64,000 nucleotides of DNA from Leptospira yanagawae serovar Saopaulo str. Sao Paulo = ATCC 700523 (GCF_000332475.2 NZ_AOGX02000016.1:124001-188000); one strand, 5' to 3'. Positions 1 through 9,248 are shown, counted from the first letter of the stretch. The notes: generated from the sequence alone by a model not told the origin. Numbers and translations are program-made.

Positions 1-339
1 CGTGAATATTCGACAGCATATTTAGAAAAACAAGCAGAATGGGAATTGAATATTGAACAAACTTATGCCACAATTGGAAATGCAATAGGAATTGATATAG
101 TAGTGGAAAGAATCAATGGTCCCTGCGCAATCAACAATAAAATCAGTGCTTGCCATTACGACGGAGTTGATGGAATCAACGACTTAATCCCTTATGCTTA
201 TTCTACAGAAGGAGAACATCAATATTTAATTCCAGCATATATTTATTATGGAATCACAAATCTTAAAAATGCTAAAGAAGCCTGCGAAGGTTATAACGGA
301 ACTTATGTTTGTTATGATCCAAGTAAGTGTTGGCAATAA
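1..339 (+). CDS. 3' part of a Cys-containing hypothetical protein
   Basis: The reading frame is open from the first base of the window to a TAA at 337-339, so this is the C-terminal 112 residues of a gene that begins outside. I do not recognise the family. The fragment is hydrophilic and has five cysteines, at GPC, SAC, EAC, YVC and SKC. Their spacing suggests disulfides in an exported protein, but no signal peptide is visible because the N-terminus is missing. An internal TTG at 46 is in frame but has no convincing Shine-Dalgarno sequence. The gene converges on the PepSY gene at 353-1462. Confidence 0.6.
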   Translation, partial: REYSTAYLEKQAEWELNIEQTYATIGNAIGIDIVVERINGPCAINNKISACHYDGVDGINDLIPYAYSTEGEHQYLIPAYIYYGITNLKNAKEACEGYNGTYVCYDPSKCWQ

Positions 340-352
340 ACATTAAGATTGT

Positions 353-1462
353 TTATCGAATATTGGAACCTAATGAAAAAGATTGGGTTCTAGTATTTAT
401 ACTCTTAATTTTGTTTTGCCTTTTTTTATAAAATATCAAAAATCCACTAATCGAAAGTATTGCAGGTGTCAGGCCTCCCATTACCCATAAAATTTTACTG
501 AAATGATTTGCGAAAGTTCCAAAATGTAACGGTCTAAATGCATCTAAAACTTGAGTGAGCAGTGATACTTTCGAAATATCAACTTTACGTACAATGTCCT
601 CGGTATTGGGAATGAACAATACATAGGATCCATATCGGCTCTCCCAAGCAGATGATTGGAATCGATTTCCATATAAACCGATAGGTTCGTCTTCTGAATG
701 GTGTGGAAAAGAAATGTAACCTAGTTGGAATCCTGGGATTTGAATTTTAGATTTTTTTAATAATGATTCAATTGATTTTGATTCCGACCATAGTCCATGA
801 ACAATTTTTTCCTCAGGATGATTACGAATCAAAGTATCACGAATACTCCACCAACCACCTGTTATTGCTAATATGAGATGAAACCAAACTGCATTAATAC
901 CAACAAATTTATGTAAGTCGGAAAATAGGATTTGAAAACTTTCTTTAAATCGCAACCGAAATAAACTATTCCAAAATCGTTTGTAAAGTTTAATCCCAGT
1001 GAATACTAATAATAAATAGATAATCGCAAAACAACCTGTGATAAAATAACCGATTCCTCCCATAAATAAACTATAATGCAAAACTAATAGAAACCCATAG
1101 AAACTATCTCTGCGATCGTCCTTTAACGAACCGATCACATTCCCTTGGAAAGGATCTAAAAGATAAACGAATTCTTGATTTGGATTTTCCTTATGATGGT
1201 ACCAAATTTGATCTGGTTGGTCCACGATATCTGAGACGAGCCATCCTGCAATACTGCCATCAGGAACCTGTTTTTGGAATTGGTGGTAAAGTGTATCAAA
1301 TCCCAATCGTTTTTCACTACCTCCTATCTCCATAGGCGTCAAAAAGGATTGAATTTCTTTTCCATATACGAGCAAAGAACCAGTAATCCCGAGAATCAGT
1401 AAAAATAGAGAACCAAAAAGTCCTAAGACCAGATGGAGTTTGTACCAATGTTTTGCTTTCAA
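353..1462 (-). CDS. PepSY-associated TM helix membrane protein
   Basis: Predicted 369-residue inner-membrane protein of the PepSY-associated TM (iron-regulated membrane protein) family. The N-terminus has the family hallmark KLHLVLGLFGSLFLLILG with a conserved HxxxG helix. A long extracytoplasmic loop and two further helices around residues 130-160 and 190-210 follow, with a last helix near the C-terminus (GGLTPAILSISGFLIFY). Members are often linked to siderophore uptake or ferric reduction; the role here is unknown. It lies 140 bp downstream of the nitrate reductase on the same strand, so it could be co-transcribed or have its own promoter. The alternative is a generic PepSY transporter accessory protein. 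Confidence 0.8.
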   Translation of the reverse strand: MKAKHWYKLHLVLGLFGSLFLLILGITGSLLVYGKEIQSFLTPMEIGGSEKRLGFDTLYHQFQKQVPDGSIAGWLVSDIVDQPDQIWYHHKENPNQEFVYLLDPFQGNVIGSLKDDRRDSFYGFLLVLHYSLFMGGIGYFITGCFAIIYLLLVFTGIKLYKRFWNSLFRLRFKESFQILFSDLHKFVGINAVWFHLILAITGGWWSIRDTLIRNHPEEKIVHGLWSESKSIESLLKKSKIQIPGFQLGYISFPHHSEDEPIGLYGNRFQSSAWESRYGSYVLFIPNTEDIVRKVDISKVSLLTQVLDAFRPLHFGTFANHFSKILWVMGGLTPAILSISGFLIFYKKRQNKIKSINTRTQSFSLGSNIR

Positions 1463-1494
1463 TTTTCTTTCCTAAGGCTCATTTTTTCCATTCA

Positions 1495-1513
1495 AACGAG
1501 AATAGGTCTCATT
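1495..1513. promoter_or_regulatory. Inverted repeat upstream of the PepSY gene
   Basis: AACGAGA and TCTCATT are near-perfect inverted arms (6 of 7 pair) separated by 5 nt. They lie about 33 bp upstream of the PepSY start codon on the minus strand. The position suits an operator. It does not resemble a classical Fur box, and no regulator is assigned. Confidence 0.25.
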
Positions 1514-1602
1514 TTCAAGTCAATTTGATTGCTATGCTTAGGGTTTCAAATTCCGACCCAAAACAATGGTTTTGAGTGTGAACCGGAATTCGTCTTTTGG
1601 AA

Positions 1603-4600
1603 TCAATGACTCGAGAGACATCTCTTTATGATCTGACTCACTTCTGGTCGGCAACTACCACAGCCGGTTCCAGCTCCCGTTTTTTCCATCACTTCGTTTA
1701 AATCTTTTGCACCAAATTGGATTACGTCCTCGATATTTCCCTGTCCTACTCCATTACAAGAACACACTAATACACCTTTCGGAGGTTTGGCGGTGGATAT
1801 ACTGGACAAAAGTTGTTGCCGTTTATCACCTAACTCTAATCCAGAAGCAATTAAATTTTTATATTCAACAAACTCTGATTTGTCTCCAACAAGTATGGCT
1901 CCCACCAACTTGTCACCTTTCACAATACATTTTTTGTATTTGCGTCTTTTACGATCCATAAAGACAATTTCTTCATATTCATCCGATAAGTCTTCAAACT
2001 GGATTCCAGGTAAACGTAAGGAAACTAATTCCAATCCTGGGATTTTTAATAAATTTGAATGTAAAGATCCTTTATAAGTTTGAAAACGGTATCCATAAAT
2101 ATGATTTGCAGCAACTTTTGCTTGTTCTTCGGCAGCAAGGACTGTTCCATAAACTCCAGATGTATGTTCGGCAACCTCCCCGATTGCATAAATATCAGGA
2201 TCTGATGTTTGCAAAAATTCATTTACCTTAATTCCTTCACCAATTTCAATACCCATTTCTTTTGCTAACGATAAATTTGGACTTGTACCCATCGCATAAA
2301 CGATACCATCTGGATATATTTTTTTTCCGTCCTTTAATTCCACGTACGTCACACGATCATATCCGTGAACTTTGGAAATTTCTGAATTGAATGATACTTC
2401 AATTCCACGGCTTTCAATCTCTTCTCTTAAAATTTCACAAGCAATTGAATCAAGTTGTTTAGACATCAATCGATTGGTGCGAACTAAAACGGTAACCTTT
2501 ACACCAAGAGATTTGAGTGCTGATGCAAGCTCCAAACCTAATAAACCACCACCAACAATCAATGCATGAGAATCTGGAACAAAAAATCCTTTGATTTTAT
2601 CAGCATCAGTTTTGGCTCGTAAACTAAATACACCTACCATGTTTGGAGAGATGGATTTTGGAATTTGAGGAGAACTTCCTGTTGCAATGATTAATTTATG
2701 ATATGAATATGAGTTCCCAAGCGAATCTTTTACAATTTTTGCCTCGGGCAAAATAGTAGTGACCGATGTTGAAGTATGAAGTTGGATGTCCCAAGATTTT
2801 ACTTCATCGGCACTCACACTTGTCAATTCAGTAAACAACTTCTCACCGCTGATAAAATCAGGAAGTAGGATTCGATTGTACAATGGATTTTCTTCCTTAC
2901 ATAAAACGGTAATTTCGTCATCTGGGCAAAGTTCTTTGTAATGTTTGATGAAGGCAGACGTACTATTCCCACCACCAATGATTAAAATTTTTTCTTTTTC
3001 CTTTTGGAAGGTACGAATTTGTACAGCCGATATTTTGAAGCCTGGTTGTTTGGAAAAAGGATCAAATTCTTTATTTGTTAAGTTGTTGGCACGGAACTCA
3101 TCATTCTGATTTTTTTTCCCCCAATGCATGGGTAAAAAAACAGTCCCTTGTTTAATCGAATCTGTTACCTTTGCCTTTACACGCACGAGCCCTCTTTCAT
3201 TGAAAACTTCGACAAGTGTTTCATCTTCAATTCCAATAGATGCAGAATCCTTTGGATGGATTTCCAAATAGGGCTCACTTTTATGTTCCATGAGTTTACG
3301 AACCTTTCCAGTACGGGTCATGGTATGCCATTGGTCCCTGATGCGACCTGTAGTAAGAATGAATGGATACCTTTCTGAAGTTTTTTCAGAAACATCATCA
3401 GGTTTGACATCAAAGATTTTAGCCTTTCCATTCGGTCGGTAAAATTTATGATCGGTAAATAACCTTGGAGTTCCTTCCTTGCTATTTTCAGGAAAAGGCC
3501 ATTGGACTGATCTCTTTTCTTGTAAAATCGAATAATCTAATCCACTAATGTCAATGTTTGTCCCTTTTGTTAACGCTGCATGTTCCAAAAATACATCTTC
3601 CTCTGATTGATACGCAAAGGAAGAACCATAACCCATTTTCTCTGCAAATTTTTGGATGATGAAGGTGTCTGAGATTGCCTCACCTGGTGGATCGATGATT
3701 TTGGATAGATAGGTCACTCTTCGATCCGAGTTTGTCATAGTGCCTTGTTTTTCAGCCCATCCTGCGGCCGGTAACACATAGTCCGCGTATGGGATGGATG
3801 CATTACTCATGGAAATGTCTTGAACAACAACTAGTTCTGCTTCACGTAATCCTTGTTCAACTGTTCTTGCATCAGGTAAACTCGTTGTTGGGTTTGTGCA
3901 TACAATCCATACTGCCTTCATTTTACCGCTTTTTAGATTTTCAAACATTTCTACTGCAGTAAATCCAGGTTTGTCTTTGATTTTTCCTTCACTCACTCCC
4001 CAAAACAATTCAACTTCTCTGCGATGATCTGCTTGGTTCAAATCTCGATGTGCAGGTAATAAATTACAAAGTCCACCGACTTCCCGCCCTCCCATAGCAT
4101 TGGGTTGACCAGTAAGTGAAAATGGTCCAGACCCTGGTTTCCCAATTTTCCCAGTGATGAGAGATAAATTAATTAATGCTAAATTTTTGTTCACTCCAAT
4201 CACACTTTGGTTTAGACCCATTGCCCATAATGATAAAAATCCTTTGGCTTCGTGGATGTATTTTGCTGCAAGTGCAATGTCTTCCAAAGGTACACCGCAA
4301 ATGTTTGCAGCTTTTTGCAAATCGAAGCCTAGAAGAAATGTTTTTAATTCATCAAATCCTTCTGTGTGAGATGTGAGAAAGTTATGATCAATCCAATCGT
4401 GATCGATCAATACTTTAGCGATGGCATGAAAAAGATAAATATCGGTACCTGGATGGATTTGAAGGTGAAGGTCAGCTTCTTCGCATGTGTCGGTTTTTCT
4501 AGGATCTACTACTATGAGTTTCGTATTCGGAAAATTTTTCTTTTGTGCTTCAATCCTTCGGAATATAATAGGATGGCACCAAGCAGGATTGGCACCTGCA

Positions 4601-5115
4601 ATGAGAAAACAATCTGCAAGTTCAATATCTTCATAAGATACTGGAACACTATCCTCACCTAAAGCCATTTTGTAACCAACGACGGCGGAACTCATACAAA
4701 GCCTTGAGTTAGTATCGATATTATTACTACCGATAAATCCCTTAATTAACTTATTTATAATATAGTACTCTTCAGTTAATAATTGACCCGATACATAAAA
4801 TCCAACTGAATCCGGGCCGTATGTATCCAATAGATTTTTAAATTTTTCGCTGATCGAATCGAGTGCTTGGTTCCATGTAATTCGTTTTAAATTGGAAGTC
4901 CTTGTTGCCCGATGTAATGGATACAATATCCGATCACTTCTGTCCATCACTGTGTAGTGCAAATTCCTTCCTTTCGAACACAACAATCCCAAATTGGCAG
5001 GATGGTCTTTATCGCCTTCCACACGAATTTCATGATTTCCTAATTTTTGAATCGTGACACCGCAACCAACACCACAATAGGAACAAGTAGAGGGATATGT
5101 TTCTTTGTTTTGCAC
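1603..5115 (-). CDS. nasC: Self-sufficient assimilatory nitrate reductase (Mo catalytic + FAD/NAD(P)H + BFD fusion)
   Basis: 1170-residue cytoplasmic enzyme predicted to reduce nitrate to nitrite. Residues 1 to about 700 are a molybdopterin bis-MGD catalytic subunit: the N-terminal [4Fe-4S] ligands are C11-x2-C14-x3-C18-x27-C46, and C140 in SRLCMSS is the expected Mo ligand. From about residue 705 to 1105 there is a pyridine-nucleotide disulfide oxidoreductase module (LIIGGGNS, then ATGSSP and a second GGGLLGLE Rossmann motif). The last 60 residues are a BFD-like [2Fe-2S] domain (VCSCNGVG and TGCGSC). Bacterial assimilatory reductases usually split these into NasC/NarB and NasB; here they are one chain. 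The start is GTG at 5115, because C11 must be included and no later start codon would keep it. A sigma-54 motif lies directly upstream, and nirB is divergent. Confidence 0.92.
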   Translation of the reverse strand: MQNKETYPSTCSYCGVGCGVTIQKLGNHEIRVEGDKDHPANLGLLCSKGRNLHYTVMDRSDRILYPLHRATRTSNLKRITWNQALDSISEKFKNLLDTYGPDSVGFYVSGQLLTEEYYIINKLIKGFIGSNNIDTNSRLCMSSAVVGYKMALGEDSVPVSYEDIELADCFLIAGANPAWCHPIIFRRIEAQKKNFPNTKLIVVDPRKTDTCEEADLHLQIHPGTDIYLFHAIAKVLIDHDWIDHNFLTSHTEGFDELKTFLLGFDLQKAANICGVPLEDIALAAKYIHEAKGFLSLWAMGLNQSVIGVNKNLALINLSLITGKIGKPGSGPFSLTGQPNAMGGREVGGLCNLLPAHRDLNQADHRREVELFWGVSEGKIKDKPGFTAVEMFENLKSGKMKAVWIVCTNPTTSLPDARTVEQGLREAELVVVQDISMSNASIPYADYVLPAAGWAEKQGTMTNSDRRVTYLSKIIDPPGEAISDTFIIQKFAEKMGYGSSFAYQSEEDVFLEHAALTKGTNIDISGLDYSILQEKRSVQWPFPENSKEGTPRLFTDHKFYRPNGKAKIFDVKPDDVSEKTSERYPFILTTGRIRDQWHTMTRTGKVRKLMEHKSEPYLEIHPKDSASIGIEDETLVEVFNERGLVRVKAKVTDSIKQGTVFLPMHWGKKNQNDEFRANNLTNKEFDPFSKQPGFKISAVQIRTFQKEKEKILIIGGGNSTSAFIKHYKELCPDDEITVLCKEENPLYNRILLPDFISGEKLFTELTSVSADEVKSWDIQLHTSTSVTTILPEAKIVKDSLGNSYSYHKLIIATGSSPQIPKSISPNMVGVFSLRAKTDADKIKGFFVPDSHALIVGGGLLGLELASALKSLGVKVTVLVRTNRLMSKQLDSIACEILREEIESRGIEVSFNSEISKVHGYDRVTYVELKDGKKIYPDGIVYAMGTSPNLSLAKEMGIEIGEGIKVNEFLQTSDPDIYAIGEVAEHTSGVYGTVLAAEEQAKVAANHIYGYRFQTYKGSLHSNLLKIPGLELVSLRLPGIQFEDLSDEYEEIVFMDRKRRKYKKCIVKGDKLVGAILVGDKSEFVEYKNLIASGLELGDKRQQLLSSISTAKPPKGVLVCSCNGVGQGNIEDVIQFGAKDLNEVMEKTGAGTGCGSCRPEVSQIIKRCLSSH

Positions 5116-5125
5116 AGATCAAAAT

Positions 5126-5143
5126 TAGCAATTATTATGCCAA
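5126..5143 (-). promoter_or_regulatory. Sigma-54 (-24/-12) promoter of the nitrate reductase
   Basis: On the minus strand the sequence reads TTGGCATAATAATTGCT, with GG at 5141-5140 and GC at 5129-5128 separated by exactly 10 nt, as RpoN promoters require (consensus TGGCAC-N5-TTGCA). The predicted transcription start is about 5116, only a base ahead of the GTG start codon at 5115, so the message would be nearly leaderless. Confidence 0.65.
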
Positions 5144-5386
5144 ATGCTGAATATTTCACAAAAATGCTTACTCCTATGGAAAAAATTAGATATTAAAGTC
5201 GGTATGCCATTCTTGTTTTCTAATATTCTACATATTTGAATGCATAATGTACACATCGTAGGCATTTTGCCTTCTTAACTCCAATTTGGTTCCGAATAAT
5301 CCTTTCCCGATGAAAGCGAAACTAGTTTAGAAAATTCAATTTTTGCGATTTTATAGACAGAGCAACAGGTGATTCCTTCCAATAAA
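5144..5386. other. Upstream regulatory part of the nitrate reductase / nirB divergent region
   Basis: The 5116-5536 gap between the divergent genes holds two sigma-54 motifs, at 5126-5143 and 5457-5474, plus the features listed separately. In this inner part I see a TGTACA hexamer at 5248-5253, about 135 bp upstream of the reductase start. It resembles one arm of the palindrome found upstream of narK. No ORF with coding character is seen. Confidence 0.4.
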
Positions 5387-5401
5387 CGGACATTCTGTAC
5401 A
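5387..5401 (+). promoter_or_regulatory. Putative activator site upstream of nirB (degenerate TGTAC palindrome)
   Basis: CGGACATTCTGTACA matches 11 of 15 positions of the perfect palindrome TGTACGTTCCGTACA upstream of narK, including the same TTC centre. Its centre lies about 90 bp upstream of the predicted nirB transcription start, a normal distance for a sigma-54 enhancer-binding activator. Confidence 0.4.
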
Positions 5402-5456
5402 AATTGATTACGGATCATTGCTAATTTCGACCTTTTATTCATCTAGATGCCTTTCT

Positions 5457-5474
5457 TTGGTACAATTCGTGCAT
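5457..5474 (+). promoter_or_regulatory. Sigma-54 (-24/-12) promoter of the nirB operon
   Basis: TTTGGTACAATTCGTGCA has GG at 5459-5460 and GC at 5471-5472 with 10 nt between. It shares the core TTGGTACAATT with the narK promoter at 11502-11518. The predicted transcription start is about 5484. Confidence 0.7.
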
Positions 5475-5485
5475 AAAAAGTATGG

Positions 5486-5509
5486 AAAGGGAGCCTTCGA
5501 GGTTCCTTT
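5486..5509 (+). ncRNA. Leader hairpin of the nirB mRNA
   Basis: AAAGG-G-AGCC pairs with GGTT-CCTTT around a TTCGA loop, giving 9 base pairs with one G.U pair and one bulged G. It begins 2-3 nt after the predicted transcription start and ends 17 nt before the AGG of the ribosome-binding site. Possible roles are 5'-end protection or control by an RNA-binding regulator, as in other nitrate-assimilation leaders. It is not followed by a clear T-tract, so a terminator is unlikely. Confidence 0.35.
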
Positions 5510-5536
5510 AATTTGTGCCTTGGGTTAGGTAAAGAG

Positions 5537-8056
5537 ATGATCAAGCGGAAGTTAGTTGTCATAGGTAATGGAATGGTTGGCCACAGGTTCTGCGAAAAGT
5601 TGGTAGAATTCGGTGGGATTGACAAATTTGAAATCACAGTTCTTGGAGAAGAACCTAGGCGTGCTTATGACAGAGTTCACCTCTCTGAATATTTTGCGAA
5701 TCGCTCCGCTGAAGACCTTTATCTATGTAGCCCAGATTGGTATAGAACCAATGGTATAAAATTGTTATTATCTGAGCGAGCAATCTCACTCGATACAGTA
5801 AAAAGGAAATTGGTAACAAGTTTAGGAACCGAATTAGAATTTGATGAATTGATATTTGCAACTGGCTCTTCTCCATTCATTCCACCACTTGATGGATTAA
5901 ACAAAGAAGGTGTTTTTGTTTATCGTACGATTGAAGATTTAGAAGAAACATTAGAATATAGTAAAAAAATTAAAAAAGCTGCCGTATTAGGTGGAGGTTT
6001 GCTCGGTCTCGAAGCAGCAAAAGCCCTTGTCGACTTAGGAAAAGAGACACATGTGATTGAATTTGCTCCAAGACTTATGCCACGCCAACTCGATGAAGGT
6101 GGAGCTTCAATTTTAAAATCAAAAATTGAGGAAATTGGAGTAGAAATCCACTTAAACAAACAAACCGAAACAGTTTTAGGAGATAAAAAAATTGAAGGAT
6201 TTACCTTCAAAGATGGAGAAACCTTAGAATTTGATATGTTGGTTGTCTCAGCTGGTATACGTCCTAGAGATGAATTAGCGAAAGAAGCAGGCATTAGTGT
6301 AGGAGAACGTGGTGGTATCATCGTTGATGATGGAATGGGTACTAATGTTTATGGAATTTATGCAATCGGGGAAGTTGCGTTACACAGGAATTTTATTTAC
6401 GGTTTGGTTGCACCTGGATACGAAATGGCTGAAACACTTGCCTTCAATCTATGTAGTCCCGGAAGTAAACCAAAAGTTTATGTTGGATCAGACCTTTCTA
6501 CAAAACTTAAATTAATTGGAGTTGAAGTAGCTTCTTTTGGTGATGCCTTAGGACAAAGTGAACATATTCCTATCGTATTCAAAAATCCAAGGAGTGGTGT
6601 TTATAAAAAACTCGTAATTTCGCCTGATGGAAAATATTTACTTGGAGGAATCCTAGTCGGGGATGCGAAAGCATATGGAAATCTCTTATCTTTTTATCTT
6701 AATAAGATGGAATTACCAGAAGAACCAGAGACATTAATTGTTGGTTCAGTATCTTCGGAAAATTTATTTGGTGCAGATTCTTTGCCAGATGAAGCAAAAA
6801 TATGTTCGTGTAATAATGTTTCAAAAGGAGATATCTTAAACGCAATTCGTGACAAAGATTGTTTTGATATCACAAGTTTAAAAAATTGTTCTAAAGCGGG
6901 TAGTGGTTGTGGTGGTTGTTTACCACAAGTGAATTCGATTCTAAAAGCTGAATTAAAAGTTCAGGGAAAAGTTGTCACAGAGCACTTATGTGAACATTTT
7001 AAATATTCAAGAAAGGAACTTTTCCAAGTCATTAAAGTAAAATCTTTAAAAACATTCCCTGATGTTTTAAAAGAAGTCGGTAAAGGCCACGGCTGTGAAA
7101 TTTGTAAACCTGCTGTTGCCTCAATCCTTGCAAGTATCTGGAATGAACCTATTTTAAAACATAGAGAAATCCAAGATACCAATGATAAATACTTAGCCAA
7201 TATCCAAAGAGGAGGAACTTATTCTGTAGTTCCAAGAATCCCAGGAGGAGAAATCACACCTGATAAACTAATTGTCATAGGTGCAATCGCCAAAAAGTAC
7301 AATTTATACTGCAAAATTACAGGTGGTCAACGTATTGATTTGTTAGGTGCAAAATTAAACGAACTTCCTGCCATTTGGAAAGATTTAGTAGATAACGGAT
7401 TCGAAAGTGGACATGCCTATGGTAAATCTATGCGAACCGTAAAAAGTTGTGTTGGTTCAACTTGGTGTCGATTTGGTGTGCAGGATAGTACATCTTTTGC
7501 GATCAGATTGGAAGAACGTTACAAGGGAATCCGTGCTCCTCATAAATTAAAATGTGGTGTATCAGGATGTATACGCGAGTGTGCAGAAGCACGTGGAAAA
7601 GATTTTGGAATCATCGCAACTGAAAAAGGATGGAATTTATACATCGGCGGAAACGGCGGTGTAAACCCAAAACATGCAATTTTATTTGCTGAAGATTTGG
7701 ATGAAGACACATGTATAAAATATATCGACCGTTATATGATGTTTTACATCCGAACAGCTGACAAATTAATGAGAACTTCAACATGGTTGGAACAATTGGA
7801 AGGTGGGATCGAATACCTAAAAGATGTTGTGATCAATGATAGGTTGGGTATAAATTCACAGTTAGATGAAGAAATGAAACACTTAGTGAATACTTACCAT
7901 TGTGAATGGAAAGACGTTGTAGAAGACGTTGAAAAACAAAAAAAATTCAAACACTTTGTTAATAGCGACGAAACAGATCCAAACATTCAGTTTATAGAAG
8001 AACGTGGACAAATCCGACCAATCGATTGGTCACAAAATGATTTAGTTAAAACTTAA
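5537..8056 (+). CDS. nirB: NAD(P)H nitrite reductase, large subunit
   Basis: 839-residue siroheme nitrite reductase that reduces nitrite to ammonium with NirD in the cytoplasm. The order is an FAD/NAD(P)H oxidoreductase module (residues 1-400, VVIGNGMVGHRF, GGGLLGLEAA), two BFD-type [2Fe-2S] domains (about 420-470 with CSCNN and GCGGC; about 483-525 with GCEIC), then the ferredoxin-like and siroheme/[4Fe-4S] halves. The cluster ligands are CVGSTWC (about 638) and GCIREC (about 677). Length is normal for NirB. I place the start at the ATG at 5537, preceded by AGG at 5527, rather than an upstream in-frame TTG at 5513 that overlaps the leader. It is the first gene of the nirB-nirD-cobA-moaCB-moeA operon and lies behind a sigma-54 motif. 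Confidence 0.95.
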   Translation: MIKRKLVVIGNGMVGHRFCEKLVEFGGIDKFEITVLGEEPRRAYDRVHLSEYFANRSAEDLYLCSPDWYRTNGIKLLLSERAISLDTVKRKLVTSLGTELEFDELIFATGSSPFIPPLDGLNKEGVFVYRTIEDLEETLEYSKKIKKAAVLGGGLLGLEAAKALVDLGKETHVIEFAPRLMPRQLDEGGASILKSKIEEIGVEIHLNKQTETVLGDKKIEGFTFKDGETLEFDMLVVSAGIRPRDELAKEAGISVGERGGIIVDDGMGTNVYGIYAIGEVALHRNFIYGLVAPGYEMAETLAFNLCSPGSKPKVYVGSDLSTKLKLIGVEVASFGDALGQSEHIPIVFKNPRSGVYKKLVISPDGKYLLGGILVGDAKAYGNLLSFYLNKMELPEEPETLIVGSVSSENLFGADSLPDEAKICSCNNVSKGDILNAIRDKDCFDITSLKNCSKAGSGCGGCLPQVNSILKAELKVQGKVVTEHLCEHFKYSRKELFQVIKVKSLKTFPDVLKEVGKGHGCEICKPAVASILASIWNEPILKHREIQDTNDKYLANIQRGGTYSVVPRIPGGEITPDKLIVIGAIAKKYNLYCKITGGQRIDLLGAKLNELPAIWKDLVDNGFESGHAYGKSMRTVKSCVGSTWCRFGVQDSTSFAIRLEERYKGIRAPHKLKCGVSGCIRECAEARGKDFGIIATEKGWNLYIGGNGGVNPKHAILFAEDLDEDTCIKYIDRYMMFYIRTADKLMRTSTWLEQLEGGIEYLKDVVINDRLGINSQLDEEMKHLVNTYHCEWKDVVEDVEKQKKFKHFVNSDETDPNIQFIEERGQIRPIDWSQNDLVKT

Positions 8057-8070
8057 ATAAGGATATTTTT

Positions 8071-8451
8071 ATGCAAACGAATCAAAATACAAAAGAAAAA
8101 GTATTCATAGGTCCAGTTACCGATTTTGAAAAAGAAGGTGGAGTCAGTGCAAAAATTGGGTCAAAACAGATAGCCATTTTTTATTTTGAATCAAAAGATG
8201 AATGGTATGCATGTGATAATGCATGCCCTCACACTGGTGATATGGTTTTATCAAGAGGTTTGTTAGGTGATTCTAATGGTGAACCAAAAGTTGTTTGCCC
8301 ACTTCACAAACGAAATTTTTCCTTGCAAACAGGTGAATGTTTGAGTGATGAAAATTACAAAGTGAATCTTTATCAAGTTATCGTTGAAAATGGATCTGTT
8401 TACATAGAAGTTGATCCTTCTCTTCTACAATCTCCAGGTTTATTATCATGA
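8071..8451 (+). CDS. nirD: Nitrite reductase small subunit (Rieske)
   Basis: 126 residues with one Rieske [2Fe-2S] fold. The ligand pairs are intact: CPH in DNACPHTGD and CPLH in VCPLHKRNFS. Many NirD proteins have lost these ligands, so a real cluster is plausible here. It follows nirB by 14 bp with the SD-like AAGGA, and its TGA overlaps the ATG of cobA by 4 bp (ATGA). It is slightly longer than typical NirD because of an N-terminal extension and a loop between the ligand pairs. Confidence 0.92.
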   Translation: MQTNQNTKEKVFIGPVTDFEKEGGVSAKIGSKQIAIFYFESKDEWYACDNACPHTGDMVLSRGLLGDSNGEPKVVCPLHKRNFSLQTGECLSDENYKVNLYQVIVENGSVYIEVDPSLLQSPGLLS

Positions 8452-9239
8452 CGATTCCATCCGATCGATTCAATAGAGGTAAAATTTATTTGGTTGGTGC
8501 AGGGCCTGGAGACCCTGAACTACTCACAATCAAAGCATTAAAAATCCTAAGAAAAGCCGATATTGTATTTTATGATGACTTGGTTTCACCAAGGATTCTT
8601 GGGGTTTGTCGTAAACGAATCCAAATGGTGTACGTGGGAAAACGTTTGGGTGTTCATAGTTGTTTGCAAAACGAAATCAATGATAAACTGATCCAAGCAA
8701 GTTTAGAACACAAAACCATCGTTCGATTAAAAGGGGGAGATCCTTCCATCTTCGGAAGGGTAGGTGAAGAATATGCTTCCATTTTACAAGAAGGCATTTC
8801 TTGTGAAATCATTGCAGGGATTACTACCGCATCAGGAGTGGCATCGTCTTTAGGTTTCCCTCTAACACATAGAGATTATGCGCGGGAAATTTTATTTTTA
8901 TCGGGTCATAAAAAGGACGGAGTGAATACCGATGCATTTCAAAATTTAAATTGTATCGGAAAAACCATCATCATCTATATGGGATTGAATTCATTGGGTC
9001 TCATAATCTCTGAACTCATTCGATCGGGAAATGACTCATCAACTAAAATAGCCATAATCCAAAATGCAACCTTAGAGACGGAACGAGTTTTTACTGGGAA
9101 TTTGAAAACTATAGAATCCATTGTTACAAAAAATGAAGTCAAATCACCTGCTATCCTAGTCATTGGTGAAATCGTCCGTTTTTATGAAGAGATGAAAATT
9201 TTGAAAAATGGCTGTGCTTCCATTCTATCTCCAGTATAA
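8448..9239 (+). CDS. cobA: Uroporphyrinogen-III C-methyltransferase
   Basis: 263-residue SUMT that methylates uroporphyrinogen III at C-2 and C-7 using SAM to give precorrin-2, the siroheme precursor needed by NirB. The family signature VGAGPGDPELLTIKALKILR is at the N-terminus, with RLKGGDPSIFGR and GITTASGVAS further on. It is single-domain: the oxidase/ferrochelatase half of CysG is absent, so that step must be encoded elsewhere. The ATGA overlap with nirD implies translational coupling. Confidence 0.93.
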   Translation: MTIPSDRFNRGKIYLVGAGPGDPELLTIKALKILRKADIVFYDDLVSPRILGVCRKRIQMVYVGKRLGVHSCLQNEINDKLIQASLEHKTIVRLKGGDPSIFGRVGEEYASILQEGISCEIIAGITTASGVASSLGFPLTHRDYAREILFLSGHKKDGVNTDAFQNLNCIGKTIIIYMGLNSLGLIISELIRSGNDSSTKIAIIQNATLETERVFTGNLKTIESIVTKNEVKSPAILVIGEIVRFYEEMKILKNGCASILSPV

Positions 9240-9248
9240 GGGATAGGA

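Noticed and set aside
1495..1513. Fur box for the PepSY gene
   Set aside because: The arms do not match the classical Fur sequence; kept only as an unassigned inverted repeat.
1559..1574. CAAAAC-AATG-GTTTTG hairpin as terminator of the nitrate reductase
   Set aside because: The stem is short, AT-rich, and has no T-tract in the minus-strand direction.
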